The notes under the pieces were generated by a model. The model had not been told where the DNA came from. It saw nothing but the letters and a program-made list of their open reading frames with translations, and did not search any database. Both the position numbers and the translations under genes were made by a program. From the NCBI GenBank assembly GCA_031425195.1, contig JANPIX010000008.1, forward strand, positions 1-64,000: 64,000 bases of DNA, given 5' to 3'. The DNA is from JANPIX01 sp031425195 (GTDB lineage: Bacteria > Pseudomonadota > Alphaproteobacteria > Rhodobacterales > Rhodobacteraceae). Of the stretch, positions 8,311 to 16,365 are shown piece after piece; position 1 is the stretch's first letter, and every line of letters starts with the position of its first letter.

Positions 8311-9143
8311 TGGGGATGTTCCGATACACCATCCTTGGATGCGGGTCGTCCGGCGGTGTGCCGCGTCTTGGCGGCGAATGGGGCGACTGCGATCCGGCCA
8401 ATCCGAAAAACCGTCGTCGGCGCTGTTCGCTTTTGGTCGAACGCGTCGGCCCCGAGGGTATCACCCGCGCCCTTGTCGACACGTCGCCCGACATGCGCGA
8501 ACAGCTTTTGTCGGCGGGGATCGGTGCGCTTGACGGGGTGGTCTACACCCACAGCCACGCGGACCACGTCCACGGCATCGACGACCTGCGCCAGATCGTT
8601 TTCAATACGCGCCGCCGCCTTCCCGTCTGGGCCGATCAGCCGACGGAAACCGCATTGATGGAACGGTTCGGCTATGCCTTCACGCAGCCTGCCGGATCGC
8701 TTTACCCGCCAATTCTGGACATGAACCCGATAGCAGGGCCATTTGCGGTGACAGGCGCAGGCGGGGATATCCATTTTCACCCGTTCGAGGTTGACCATGG
8801 CTCGATGATGGCCCTGGGCTTTCGGGTTACACCCACGGGCACCGACAAGGGCGGGCTGGCCTATTTGCCAGATGTGCTGACCATCCCGGATGCCGCATGG
8901 CCGGAACTGCAATCCCTCGACTGCTGGATCGTCGATGGGCTGCGCCGCAAGCCGCATCCGACACATGCCCATCTTGACCTGACACTATCGTGGATTGCCC
9001 GCGTGCGACCTGCGCTGGCGGTCATCACCAACATGCACGTCGATCTTGATCACGCGACACTGGTGGATGAACTGCCCCCCGGTGTCATCCCTGCTCATGA
9101 CGGTCTGGTGCTGACCTTTCCCATTCCAGACCTGCATCCCTGA
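8307..9143 (+). CDS. MBL-fold metallo-hydrolase (PhnP-like)
   Basis: A 278-residue metallo-beta-lactamase-fold protein. The metal motif HSHADHVHGIDD is near residue 81, further ligands lie in EVDHGSMMALGF and in the HAHLDLTLSW block, and the start FRYTILGCGSSGGVPR is typical of the PhnP-like phosphodiesterase branch. There is no phn operon nearby, so a role in phosphonate breakdown is not implied. It overlaps tatD by 4 bp and the next gene by 1 bp (TGATG), so all three are translationally coupled. Confidence 0.87.
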   Translation: MMGMFRYTILGCGSSGGVPRLGGEWGDCDPANPKNRRRRCSLLVERVGPEGITRALVDTSPDMREQLLSAGIGALDGVVYTHSHADHVHGIDDLRQIVFNTRRRLPVWADQPTETALMERFGYAFTQPAGSLYPPILDMNPIAGPFAVTGAGGDIHFHPFEVDHGSMMALGFRVTPTGTDKGGLAYLPDVLTIPDAAWPELQSLDCWIVDGLRRKPHPTHAHLDLTLSWIARVRPALAVITNMHVDLDHATLVDELPPGVIPAHDGLVLTFPIPDLHP

Positions 9144-10081
9144 TGAACGATCTTCTTGACGTCATCCTGCCGGTGTTTCTGGTCATCGGGTTCGGTTATG
9201 CCGCCGCGCGCTATGGATTGTTCGGCGAAGGCGCTGTCGATGGGATCATGCGGTTCGCGCAAAACTTTGCCGTGCCGTGCCTGCTGTTCCGGTCTATCGC
9301 CACGCTTGATCTTTCGGATGCCTATGACTGGGGGCTGATGTTCAGCTTTTACGCAGGCGCGTTTGCCAGTTTCGGGGCCGGGTTTGCCGGTTCCTTCTAC
9401 GGTTTCCAACGCACCCTGACCGAAAGCGTCGCCATCGGGTTTGCCTGTCTGTTTTCAAACTCGCTGCTCTTGGGTCTTGCCATCACCGAACGCGCTTACG
9501 GCGCGGATGCCCTGACGGGAAACTATGCCATCATCTCGCTCCACTCGCCGTTCCTGTACGGGACGGGCATAACGCTGATGGAGATTGCCCGCACCCGGGG
9601 GCAGGGTCTTTCTGGGCCAAAGCTCGCGCGGCAGGTGCTGCGCGCGATCTTTTCGCAGTCGCTTGTGATCGGCATCACCGCCGGTTTCATCGTGAACCTG
9701 ACCGGCTTGCCGCTTCCCGGCACGTTCATGGCGGCGGTGGACATGATGGCGCGATCAGCCATTCCGGCCGCACTGTTTGGCCTGGGCGGCGTCTTGCTGC
9801 GGTACCGACCCGAGGGCGACATGGGGCTGATCTTCATGGTTTGCGGCTTGTCCCTGATCGTGCACCCTTTGGTCACCTATGGACTTGGACGGTATGTTTT
9901 CGATCTGGCGACACCAAGCCTGCGGTCGGGCGTCGTGACGGCCGCCATGGCCCCCGGTGTGAACGCCTATCTATTCGCCCATGTCTACGGTGTCGGAAGG
10001 CGCGTGGCAGCCTCGGCTGTCCTGATCGCCACAGCCTTGTCAATCGGCACGGTCTGGGTCTGGCTTCAGATCCTTCCCTGA
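9143..10081 (+). CDS. AEC family transporter (auxin efflux carrier-like)
   Basis: A 312-residue integral membrane protein with about ten predicted hydrophobic segments and no signal peptide. The start LLDVILPVFLVIGFGYAAARYGLF and the internal NFAVPCLLFRS stretch match AEC family carriers (malonate- or auxin-permease type). Substrate cannot be told from sequence. It starts 1 bp inside the preceding gene and is the last gene of the 3.4-10.1 kb run; a 493-bp gap separates it from the dynamin block. Confidence 0.83.
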   Translation: MNDLLDVILPVFLVIGFGYAAARYGLFGEGAVDGIMRFAQNFAVPCLLFRSIATLDLSDAYDWGLMFSFYAGAFASFGAGFAGSFYGFQRTLTESVAIGFACLFSNSLLLGLAITERAYGADALTGNYAIISLHSPFLYGTGITLMEIARTRGQGLSGPKLARQVLRAIFSQSLVIGITAGFIVNLTGLPLPGTFMAAVDMMARSAIPAALFGLGGVLLRYRPEGDMGLIFMVCGLSLIVHPLVTYGLGRYVFDLATPSLRSGVVTAAMAPGVNAYLFAHVYGVGRRVAASAVLIATALSIGTVWVWLQILP

Positions 10082-10574
10082 CATTGGCCGAATCGGAAAG
10101 GGCCCGCCTGCAATCCTGCCTGTCCCAGACGCGCCGATTCTCTCGTTATTCGTCAAGAGTGCACAAAATTTGCCCATTTCGGACCAGCACGATAAAATCA
10201 CCAATCGACGTTCGTGGCCGAACACACTGCCGCAACACATTGAATCCGTTCCAATATCGCGTTTTCGATGCACAAAGGGGCGTTACGGGCGCATTCGTGT
10301 CAAATTTGGAAACGGTTCCCCAGTCGGGCCACGATTGCGCCGTATTCTTAAAGGATTAGTCAGTGTGTAAGCACCATGGGGACGATTCCCGGTGCCAGAC
10401 TTGGCTGATTGTGGAAAGATGTGATCGAATGGCCAACGGTAGCGTAAAACGGCAGCAGAACGGCGGGGCGATCCTCGCCACCCTCGCGCAGGCTGACGTT
10501 GTGCCTGCAGGCTTCAAGATCGTTTTCCTGAATCCCGGTATTTTGCGGGTCAGGCATTTGGAACAGAGCACAAT
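10082..10574 (+). promoter_or_regulatory. Upstream region of the dynamin block
   Basis: About 490 bp without a recognisable gene apart from the small open frame at 10430-10578. It is visibly less GC-rich than its flanks. An imperfect inverted repeat (CCGTTCCAA at 10246-10254 against TTGGAAACGG at 10306-10315) is present. It should carry the promoter of dynamin gene A; no clear -35/-10 pair could be assigned. Confidence 0.35.
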
Positions 10575-10578
10575 ATGA
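10430..10578 (+). CDS. Possible 49-residue leader protein coupled to dynamin gene A
   Basis: A short frame starting MANGSVKRQQ and ending EQSTI has mostly G or C at third codon positions, like real genes here. Its TGA overlaps the ATG of the next gene in an ATGA arrangement. A GGAAAG stretch lies 10 bp before its ATG. It matches no family I know and may be chance; a longer reading from 10363 is also open. The ATGA overlap is the main reason to list it. Confidence 0.28.
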
Positions 10579-12623
10579 ACGACGCATCCGACATTGCGGA
10601 CCGCCCGCGCAACGAACGCCCGGCAAACGCTCACCTGCTTGCCATGGGGAACGAAGGGCTGCGCCCCCTTGCCGAAGCCTTTGGCGAGGCACGCACTGCC
10701 CTTGCCCGGCTGTCCGAAGGGGCCGATCAACGGTATTCCAAACGTGCCGCAATGCTGCTGCGCCAGCTTGACATGTTTGAACCCAACGTGACGCTGGTCG
10801 GTCAGGTCAAGGCTGGCAAAACCGCGCTGACAAACGTGCTTGTCGGCGCACCCGGCCTTTTGCCCTCGGACGTCAACCCGTGGACGTCCGTGGTCACGGG
10901 TCTGCACATCAATTCCCGCAACGGCCCAAAGGGCACGAAATCGGAATTCACCTTTTTTGACGGCGACGAATGGAACAGGCTTGTTTCCACCGGCGGGCGG
11001 CTTGGCGAACTGGCAGAACGCGCCGGGTCGCACGAGGAAATGGAACGTGTCCACACGCAGGTCGTCAAGATGCGCGAACAGTCGAAGGCCCGGCTTGGCC
11101 CGCACTTCGAACTGCTGCTCGGCAAATCGCACAAGTATGGCTATTACGACAACGCCCTGATCGAACGCTATGTCTGCATGGGCGACACGGACGACAGCGG
11201 CAATCCAGCCGACATGCATCAGGGCCGTTTCGCCGACATCACCAAAACGGCGGAAATCTACATCGACCTGCCAGAATATCCCGGCGCGATCTGCGTCCGC
11301 GACACCCCCGGCGTGAACGACACCTTCATGGTGCGCGAACAGATCACGCTGCGGTCCCTTCGCGGGTCCGAAATCTGCCTTGTCGTCCTGTCTGCGCATC
11401 AGGCGCTCAACACCACCGACATGGCGCTGGTCCGCATGATTTCCAACTTTGAAAAGCGGCAGATCATCCTGTTCGTGAACCGGATCGACGAACTGCCGAA
11501 TCCGGCCCAGCAAATTCCGGAGATCCGTGCCAGCATCATCGAAACGCTGAAATCGCGCAATGCACCGCACGATTGCGAAATCGTGTTCGGCAGCGCAAAG
11601 TGGGCAGAAAGCGCACTGACCGGCGGCGTCAATGAACTGAGCGATGAAAGCCAGGCCGCCCTGTTTGACTGGGCAGAGGCCAACAACACCATTGCGCCAG
11701 ACGATCCGGACGCTTTCCTGTGGATGCTTTCGGGCGTCCCCGAACTCAACCGCGCCATCAACCGCCGCATTCTGGAAGGCTCGGGCAAACGTCTGCTCGA
11801 CAACATCCGGTCGCGCGTGGCCAACCTGACATCGGAAATCGCGGCGGAACGGTCGGCCCGGCAAACCTATTCGGTGCCCGGTGCCGCGCGGATGGAACCC
11901 GCCGTCATGCGCCGCGAGATTGAGGCGCTGGCGCAGAACAGCATCGCCGAACTTGACACGACAACGGAACGGCTTCGCCTTGATCTGCGCCAACGGCTTG
12001 ACAAACTGCAGGGCAGTTTCCTGCGCCGCGCCACCGATGCGCTGATCGCGCATCTCGAACGGAACGGCGAACAGGAAAACTGGACCTATGACGCCACCGG
12101 CCTGCGCGTCTTGTTACGGTCGGCCTATTTCCAGTTCGCGTCGTCAACCAAGCGTGAAATTGCCGCGGTCTATTCGCGCACCACGGGCGCCATCGACGGG
12201 CTTTACACCAAGGCACTTGGTGCAGAAATGCCCGGCCTTGAAATCATCGCCCCGGCAATGCCGCAGATCCCGCCACCCGTTGTGGTGGGGCGCACCATCG
12301 CGCTTGACCTGACAAGCAGCTGGTGGAAACGCTGGTGGGGCAAACGTCGCGGGATCGAGGCTATTGCCGCCGATTACGCCGGCCTGATCGAGGCGGAAGT
12401 GGCGTCAATCATCGACGAACTTGAACGCACCCAGATTGCAGACCTGTTCGCCAGCATTTCGACCACGATGGTCGAATTCCTGAACGAACAGCGCGAGGCT
12501 TTGATGCGCCTGACATCGGATGGCCCTGCCGAGGCAGACCTTACATCGTATCAGGCCGCCAGCCACGCCACGGAAGTGGCCTTGGGCGACGTGTTGACCG
12601 CGCTGGACCGGGTGGCCGCGTAA
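10575..12623 (+). CDS. Dynamin-like GTPase A (class I of the block)
   Basis: The protein has 682 residues. The GTPase domain shows the P-loop GQVKAGKT (76-83), a conserved LLPSDVNPWTSVVT segment that should hold the switch I threonine, the G3 motif DTPGVND (243-249) and a G4-like NRIDE (302-306). A long helical region follows (about 390-680) that would form a dynamin stalk. It contains an aromatic/basic patch, SSWWKRWWGKRRG, placed where bacterial dynamins have a membrane-contacting tip. There is no signal peptide and no clear transmembrane helix. Gene C (16366-18456) is a full-length paralogue, and E is a degenerate one. It is followed after 29 bp by gene B. Family membership is firm; the cellular job is unknown. 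Confidence 0.85.
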   Translation: MNDASDIADRPRNERPANAHLLAMGNEGLRPLAEAFGEARTALARLSEGADQRYSKRAAMLLRQLDMFEPNVTLVGQVKAGKTALTNVLVGAPGLLPSDVNPWTSVVTGLHINSRNGPKGTKSEFTFFDGDEWNRLVSTGGRLGELAERAGSHEEMERVHTQVVKMREQSKARLGPHFELLLGKSHKYGYYDNALIERYVCMGDTDDSGNPADMHQGRFADITKTAEIYIDLPEYPGAICVRDTPGVNDTFMVREQITLRSLRGSEICLVVLSAHQALNTTDMALVRMISNFEKRQIILFVNRIDELPNPAQQIPEIRASIIETLKSRNAPHDCEIVFGSAKWAESALTGGVNELSDESQAALFDWAEANNTIAPDDPDAFLWMLSGVPELNRAINRRILEGSGKRLLDNIRSRVANLTSEIAAERSARQTYSVPGAARMEPAVMRREIEALAQNSIAELDTTTERLRLDLRQRLDKLQGSFLRRATDALIAHLERNGEQENWTYDATGLRVLLRSAYFQFASSTKREIAAVYSRTTGAIDGLYTKALGAEMPGLEIIAPAMPQIPPPVVVGRTIALDLTSSWWKRWWGKRRGIEAIAADYAGLIEAEVASIIDELERTQIADLFASISTTMVEFLNEQREALMRLTSDGPAEADLTSYQAASHATEVALGDVLTALDRVAA

Positions 12624-12652
12624 GCGGCACCCAGACGATACGGAGAGAGAAG

Positions 12653-14521
12653 ATGATGATTGCCCCCCGCACCCAGCGTATCGTCGGCCCAGACCAGATG
12701 GCCCGCCTGTCATCCTGGAATGCCCGCAAACCCGTCATCGCGATCATGGGTGAATTCAGCGCCGGTAAATCGACGCTCCTTAACATGCTCATCGGACGGT
12801 CTATCCTGCCAACGCAGGTCACCGCCACCAAACTTCCGCCCGTCTGGCTTCGCCATGGGTCCGATGCACCTTACCGGGTCGACAAATCAAACCGGCGTCA
12901 CCCGATCGACCTGAACGATCTTGCGACCGTCCCTGTGAAAGACACCCGTTACATCCGAATCTTCTGCGAAGCAGAGGTTCTGGAAAGCTGTGATCTCCTC
13001 GACACGCCCGGCATTTCCGACCCCAACATTCCGATGAACTGGTGGATCAAGACGCTTGGCTATGCCAACGCGGTTCTGTGGTGCAGCCATGCCGGTCAAG
13101 CGTGGCGCGAAAGCGAACGCTCGGCTTGGGAATCGCTGCCGGAACGTCTGCGGCGGCACAGCCTTCTGTTGATTACCCGCTCTGACAAGATCACGTCAGA
13201 CATCGACCGTATGAAGATCGACACGCGGCTGCGCCGTGAAACTGAAAATCTGTTCGGCGGCCGTTTGTTCATCTCGCTGACCAACGCCTTGCGCGCCCTT
13301 GAAGGCGAAGGCGACGTTGATCTTTGGGCGTCAAGCGGGGCCGAAACCTTTGTTGATATGCTCGCAGGCTCCATCGCTGCGATCAACGATGACCGGACGG
13401 TGGCCATCCGCCGCTACCGCGTCGATCCCGCCAGCATGCCGCGCGTCACGCCGCGCCGCGTCCGCCCGGCCGCCGCCGACGAAGGCGGAGTGTCCGACCC
13501 GATCGAAACGCCGCGCCCCGCAGGTGCCGAAGTGGTGACCCTGCGGCCCATGCGTGTCGTCTCCACGAATGACAGCCCGATCGAGGCCGCAGTCGCACAG
13601 CGCCCGACGTTGCACGAAGTGACAGGACAGGATCACCGCGGTGTGCTGATCCTTGACGATGCGGTGCAGGATCACGACGCCCATGCCGAACCGGCAAAGC
13701 CTGTCGTTGAATCTGTATCCGACCTTGAATTCGTAACCGCCTTTGCCCCTGATCTTCCCGCAGATGATGCGCCTGTCTTTGCGGCAGAACCTGTCGAAGA
13801 CCTGACTGTCGATGCTGATTTCATTCGGGAAACCATGTCCCTGTCCATCTATGACGACGAACACACCACCGAATTTTCGCCACGCTCTGTCACGGCTGAG
13901 GATGCGCCTACTGACGTCAACGAACAGATCGCGTCCGAAGTCTCTGGTGCAGATGACGCGGTGGACATGCAGGCTGAACCGCCTGCACAACCCGAAGATA
14001 TCACCGTCGCCGACGAGGTTGCCGTCGCAGCCGGGGCTGAACAGACCTTTACCATCGCCGGGCTCGCGTTCGAGGAAGTGGCCCACGAAGAACTGGTCAT
14101 GGACGATGCAGAAGACGATACAGCCCTGACCATCATGGCGCGCCTGAAAGAGGTTGAACAGGCCATGCCGTCGGTCAACCCGTTCGACCAGCGCCCCGCG
14201 CCGGAAGCGGACGAAACCATCAGTTCCATCATGGCCGAGATGGCGCGTGATGACGAAACCGAACAGGACGAAGAACCTGAACAAAGTGTCGAACCTGACG
14301 CTCCGCTTTCTGCGACTGGCCTTTGGAATTCGGTGCTTGCTGGCCAGGACATCCAGTCCGTCGGCGACCTGATGGCCGCAATGACCCAATTCGTCACCGC
14401 ACTCGACGCCGCCGGGTTTCAGATCGCCCCGGCAACCCAACCGCTGACCGAGGCAGAGCGGGAACTCGCGGCCCAGTTGCACCGCCGCCGGATGCGGGCA
14501 GCACGGCGCCGCCAGGCCTGA
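12653..14521 (+). CDS. Dynamin-like GTPase B with long acidic tail (class II)
   Basis: The protein has 622 residues. The N-terminal GTPase domain has P-loop GEFSAGKS (33-40), G3 DTPGISD (117-123) and a G4-like TRSDK (175-179). It shares the signature QAWRESER (149-156) with gene D. Beyond about residue 260 no stalk is evident. Instead there is a ~280-residue acidic, low-complexity and probably disordered stretch, then a short C-terminal helical domain (about 555-622) ending in an Arg-rich tail (RRRMRAARRRQA). It begins at an ATG with a strong GGAGAGAGAAG ribosome site, 29 bp after A. Class I/class II adjacency recurs in C/D, which suggests that the two classes act as heteromers. The interaction is inferred. 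Confidence 0.82.
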   Translation: MMIAPRTQRIVGPDQMARLSSWNARKPVIAIMGEFSAGKSTLLNMLIGRSILPTQVTATKLPPVWLRHGSDAPYRVDKSNRRHPIDLNDLATVPVKDTRYIRIFCEAEVLESCDLLDTPGISDPNIPMNWWIKTLGYANAVLWCSHAGQAWRESERSAWESLPERLRRHSLLLITRSDKITSDIDRMKIDTRLRRETENLFGGRLFISLTNALRALEGEGDVDLWASSGAETFVDMLAGSIAAINDDRTVAIRRYRVDPASMPRVTPRRVRPAAADEGGVSDPIETPRPAGAEVVTLRPMRVVSTNDSPIEAAVAQRPTLHEVTGQDHRGVLILDDAVQDHDAHAEPAKPVVESVSDLEFVTAFAPDLPADDAPVFAAEPVEDLTVDADFIRETMSLSIYDDEHTTEFSPRSVTAEDAPTDVNEQIASEVSGADDAVDMQAEPPAQPEDITVADEVAVAAGAEQTFTIAGLAFEEVAHEELVMDDAEDDTALTIMARLKEVEQAMPSVNPFDQRPAPEADETISSIMAEMARDDETEQDEEPEQSVEPDAPLSATGLWNSVLAGQDIQSVGDLMAAMTQFVTALDAAGFQIAPATQPLTEAERELAAQLHRRRMRAARRRQA

Positions 14522-14783
14522 TCTGACGCAGCAGAACAGGCCGGCCAACGGGCCACCCTGCTGCACGCAAAGTCGGCCCTCGGCCGTTTGCACCGCACTA
14601 AACCCATGAAAAACAATCACATCCATCAGATATTTTTCTGATTGTTGCGAATTCCTCTTGGAATAACCTAAATTCTGACGCTTTTCAGCGTAAGAGTTAA
14701 CCTGACGCAGTTTATCTGACTGCTTGGCATTATCGTGGCTTCGTATGGTTTCCTGCGCAGCCCGGACACAAAGGGGAACACGA
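14522..14783 (+). promoter_or_regulatory. Gap between the A-B pair and the roadblock genes
   Basis: 262 bp with no gene. The second half (14600-14720) is markedly AT-rich, including an ATCAGA/TCTGAT hairpin with a T-rich loop near 14626 and a GTTAAC motif near 14697. This is the likeliest place for an internal promoter driving R1-R2-C-D. Confidence 0.35.
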
Positions 14784-15188
14784 ATGTCGCTGGAACAGGC
14801 TTTGCAAACCACAATGGCCACGGTGCCAGAGTGTTTGGCGTCGGGCTATCTGGACATGGACACCGGCATGTTGCTGGGCGTCCAAACCATCGAATCGCAT
14901 CCGCAGGAAGTGCTTGATACTTTGGCGGCTGCGACGGCAGACCTGTTTCAGGGGTCAAGTGTCGTGCAGATCGAGAAACTGTTCAAAGCAATGCGCGGTG
15001 CCGAGAAAGACGAATCCCATTACTTTCAAGAAGTGTTGGTTTTCTCGGAAACGCTTCTCCACGTTTTCATGCGCACCAAAAAGTATCCAAGCCACGTCGT
15101 GGCCTTCGTCTGCCGCCGCAGTGCCAATCCCGGCATGGTGCTGACCAAGGCCCGCATGGGCCTCGATTCGGTGGCCGCCGCCGTCTGA
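14784..15188 (+). CDS. Roadblock/LC7-like protein R1
   Basis: A 134-residue soluble protein. The start at 14784 is supported by a GGGGAA site 6 bp upstream; an earlier in-frame start at 14724 lacks one. The layout fits a single roadblock/LC7 fold: an ASGYLDMDTGMLLGV beta-hairpin after an N-terminal helix, a long helix, then strands around VVAFVCRRSANPGMV. Roadblock proteins dimerise and regulate or scaffold small GTPases (MglB with MglA; Ragulator with Rag). Placement between two GTPase pairs makes a regulator role attractive, but this is inference from a weak-similarity fold call. Confidence 0.55.
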   Translation: MSLEQALQTTMATVPECLASGYLDMDTGMLLGVQTIESHPQEVLDTLAAATADLFQGSSVVQIEKLFKAMRGAEKDESHYFQEVLVFSETLLHVFMRTKKYPSHVVAFVCRRSANPGMVLTKARMGLDSVAAAV

Positions 15189-15249
15189 CGCCCACCTGCC
15201 GGAAACCCGACACCAGGAGCGCATCGCGCCATCAAGGAAACGGACACTC

Positions 15250-16281
15250 ATGCCATTGGCTTCTACCCTGGTCGATCTGCTGCAAAAAAGTAGTGTCCCG
15301 GTTGCTGTCACGGATGAACACGCACGGCTTTTGGCAACCAACTCGCCGGACGACCGTGCAGCCGCCATCTGTGCCGAGATTGGCGAAACAGTTCTGGGGC
15401 GCAAACTCACCTTTCGGGTGGGCGATCAGGCGGCGTTCGCCGTCGATGCTGCTGGGCGGCGCATGATGCGGTTGATCGAAGTTTCGCCCGGTGCGATTGC
15501 GCAACCGGGCGATATGGCATTTGAACAGCGTGACGATGGACGCCTGACGCAGCAGACCGCCGCCCTGGGCCGGGTGCTGGCAGCCGTCTGTGCGCAGGAT
15601 GGGCCATTGACGGTGACTTCAGGCCCGCCCGACGGTTTGTATCAGTCCGGTGCCGTAGGTTTTCCCCCCGACCGGCTTTACGATGCCGCGGTTGCCAGTG
15701 CGAAAACGAAACCGATCAAGGCGGAAAAGCCGCCTGCCCCGCCCGCACCCGTGGTCACAGCAAAACCCGCCACGGCAGAGCCTGCAAAATTCAGCCCGAC
15801 CGAAGCCATGAAGGCCATGATCCGCGACAAGGTAAAGGCGGCGACCACCGCGGCCGCCGTCACGGCAGCGACCAACCCCGGACCGGCGCGACCAAGCCCG
15901 GCGGCTCCAGACAAAAAGGCCCCGACGATGTTGGATGAACGGTTGCGTGCGTTTTTCAACGAAGTTCAGAACGACGTCACCTTCTGCGCCGTGGTGCAGG
16001 GCGATGGCAATGTAGACGCGGTCGGCGGCAAGAATGACGACGACCGCATTCTTGCCTTTGCCTCCGAAGTGATGACCGATCTGACGCATTGGCGCGATAC
16101 GACAACCAAAGTCCTGTCGATGGACCAGATGATCGTGATGAAGGCAGCAGGCATCCAGAACCAGTCGCTCGCCTATTTCACGACCGAAGCGGGTGCAGTG
16201 ATCGTCATCTTCGTGAACACGGATCTGTCGCGCATCTTCATGCTTGCAAACAAGTTTCTGGTTTCAAAGGGACCCAAGTGA
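15250..16281 (+). CDS. Two-domain protein R2 with C-terminal roadblock-like domain
   Basis: The protein has 343 residues. Residues 1-145 form an N-terminal alpha/beta domain I do not recognise. About 146-225 is an Ala/Pro/Lys-rich linker. Residues 228-340 (FCAVVQGDGNVDAVGG, then helix, then QSLAYFTTEAGAVIVIFVN) have the strand-helix-strand order of a roadblock/LC7 domain. It starts 61 bp after R1, and the dynamin C gene follows after 84 bp. The linker resembles those in B and D, so several proteins of this block combine a folded domain with a long flexible tether. Confidence 0.55.
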   Translation: MPLASTLVDLLQKSSVPVAVTDEHARLLATNSPDDRAAAICAEIGETVLGRKLTFRVGDQAAFAVDAAGRRMMRLIEVSPGAIAQPGDMAFEQRDDGRLTQQTAALGRVLAAVCAQDGPLTVTSGPPDGLYQSGAVGFPPDRLYDAAVASAKTKPIKAEKPPAPPAPVVTAKPATAEPAKFSPTEAMKAMIRDKVKAATTAAAVTAATNPGPARPSPAAPDKKAPTMLDERLRAFFNEVQNDVTFCAVVQGDGNVDAVGGKNDDDRILAFASEVMTDLTHWRDTTTKVLSMDQMIVMKAAGIQNQSLAYFTTEAGAVIVIFVNTDLSRIFMLANKFLVSKGPK

Positions 16282-16365
16282 GATTTCGCCGCAAGGCACC
16301 TGTAATGGTCGTCAAGTGTTGCAGCGCCTGTGTATGGGTGGACTGCAGAAAGACAAGGTTTAAGA

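Noticed and set aside
10356..12053. A 565-codon open frame antisense to dynamin A
   Set aside because: It is the complementary frame of a GC-rich gene, with a composition rich in His, Arg and Gly and no recognisable motif; the plus-strand frame has clear GTPase motifs.
13331..14821. A 496-codon open frame antisense to dynamin B
   Set aside because: Antisense shadow over the acidic low-complexity tail; no family motif and wrong codon character.
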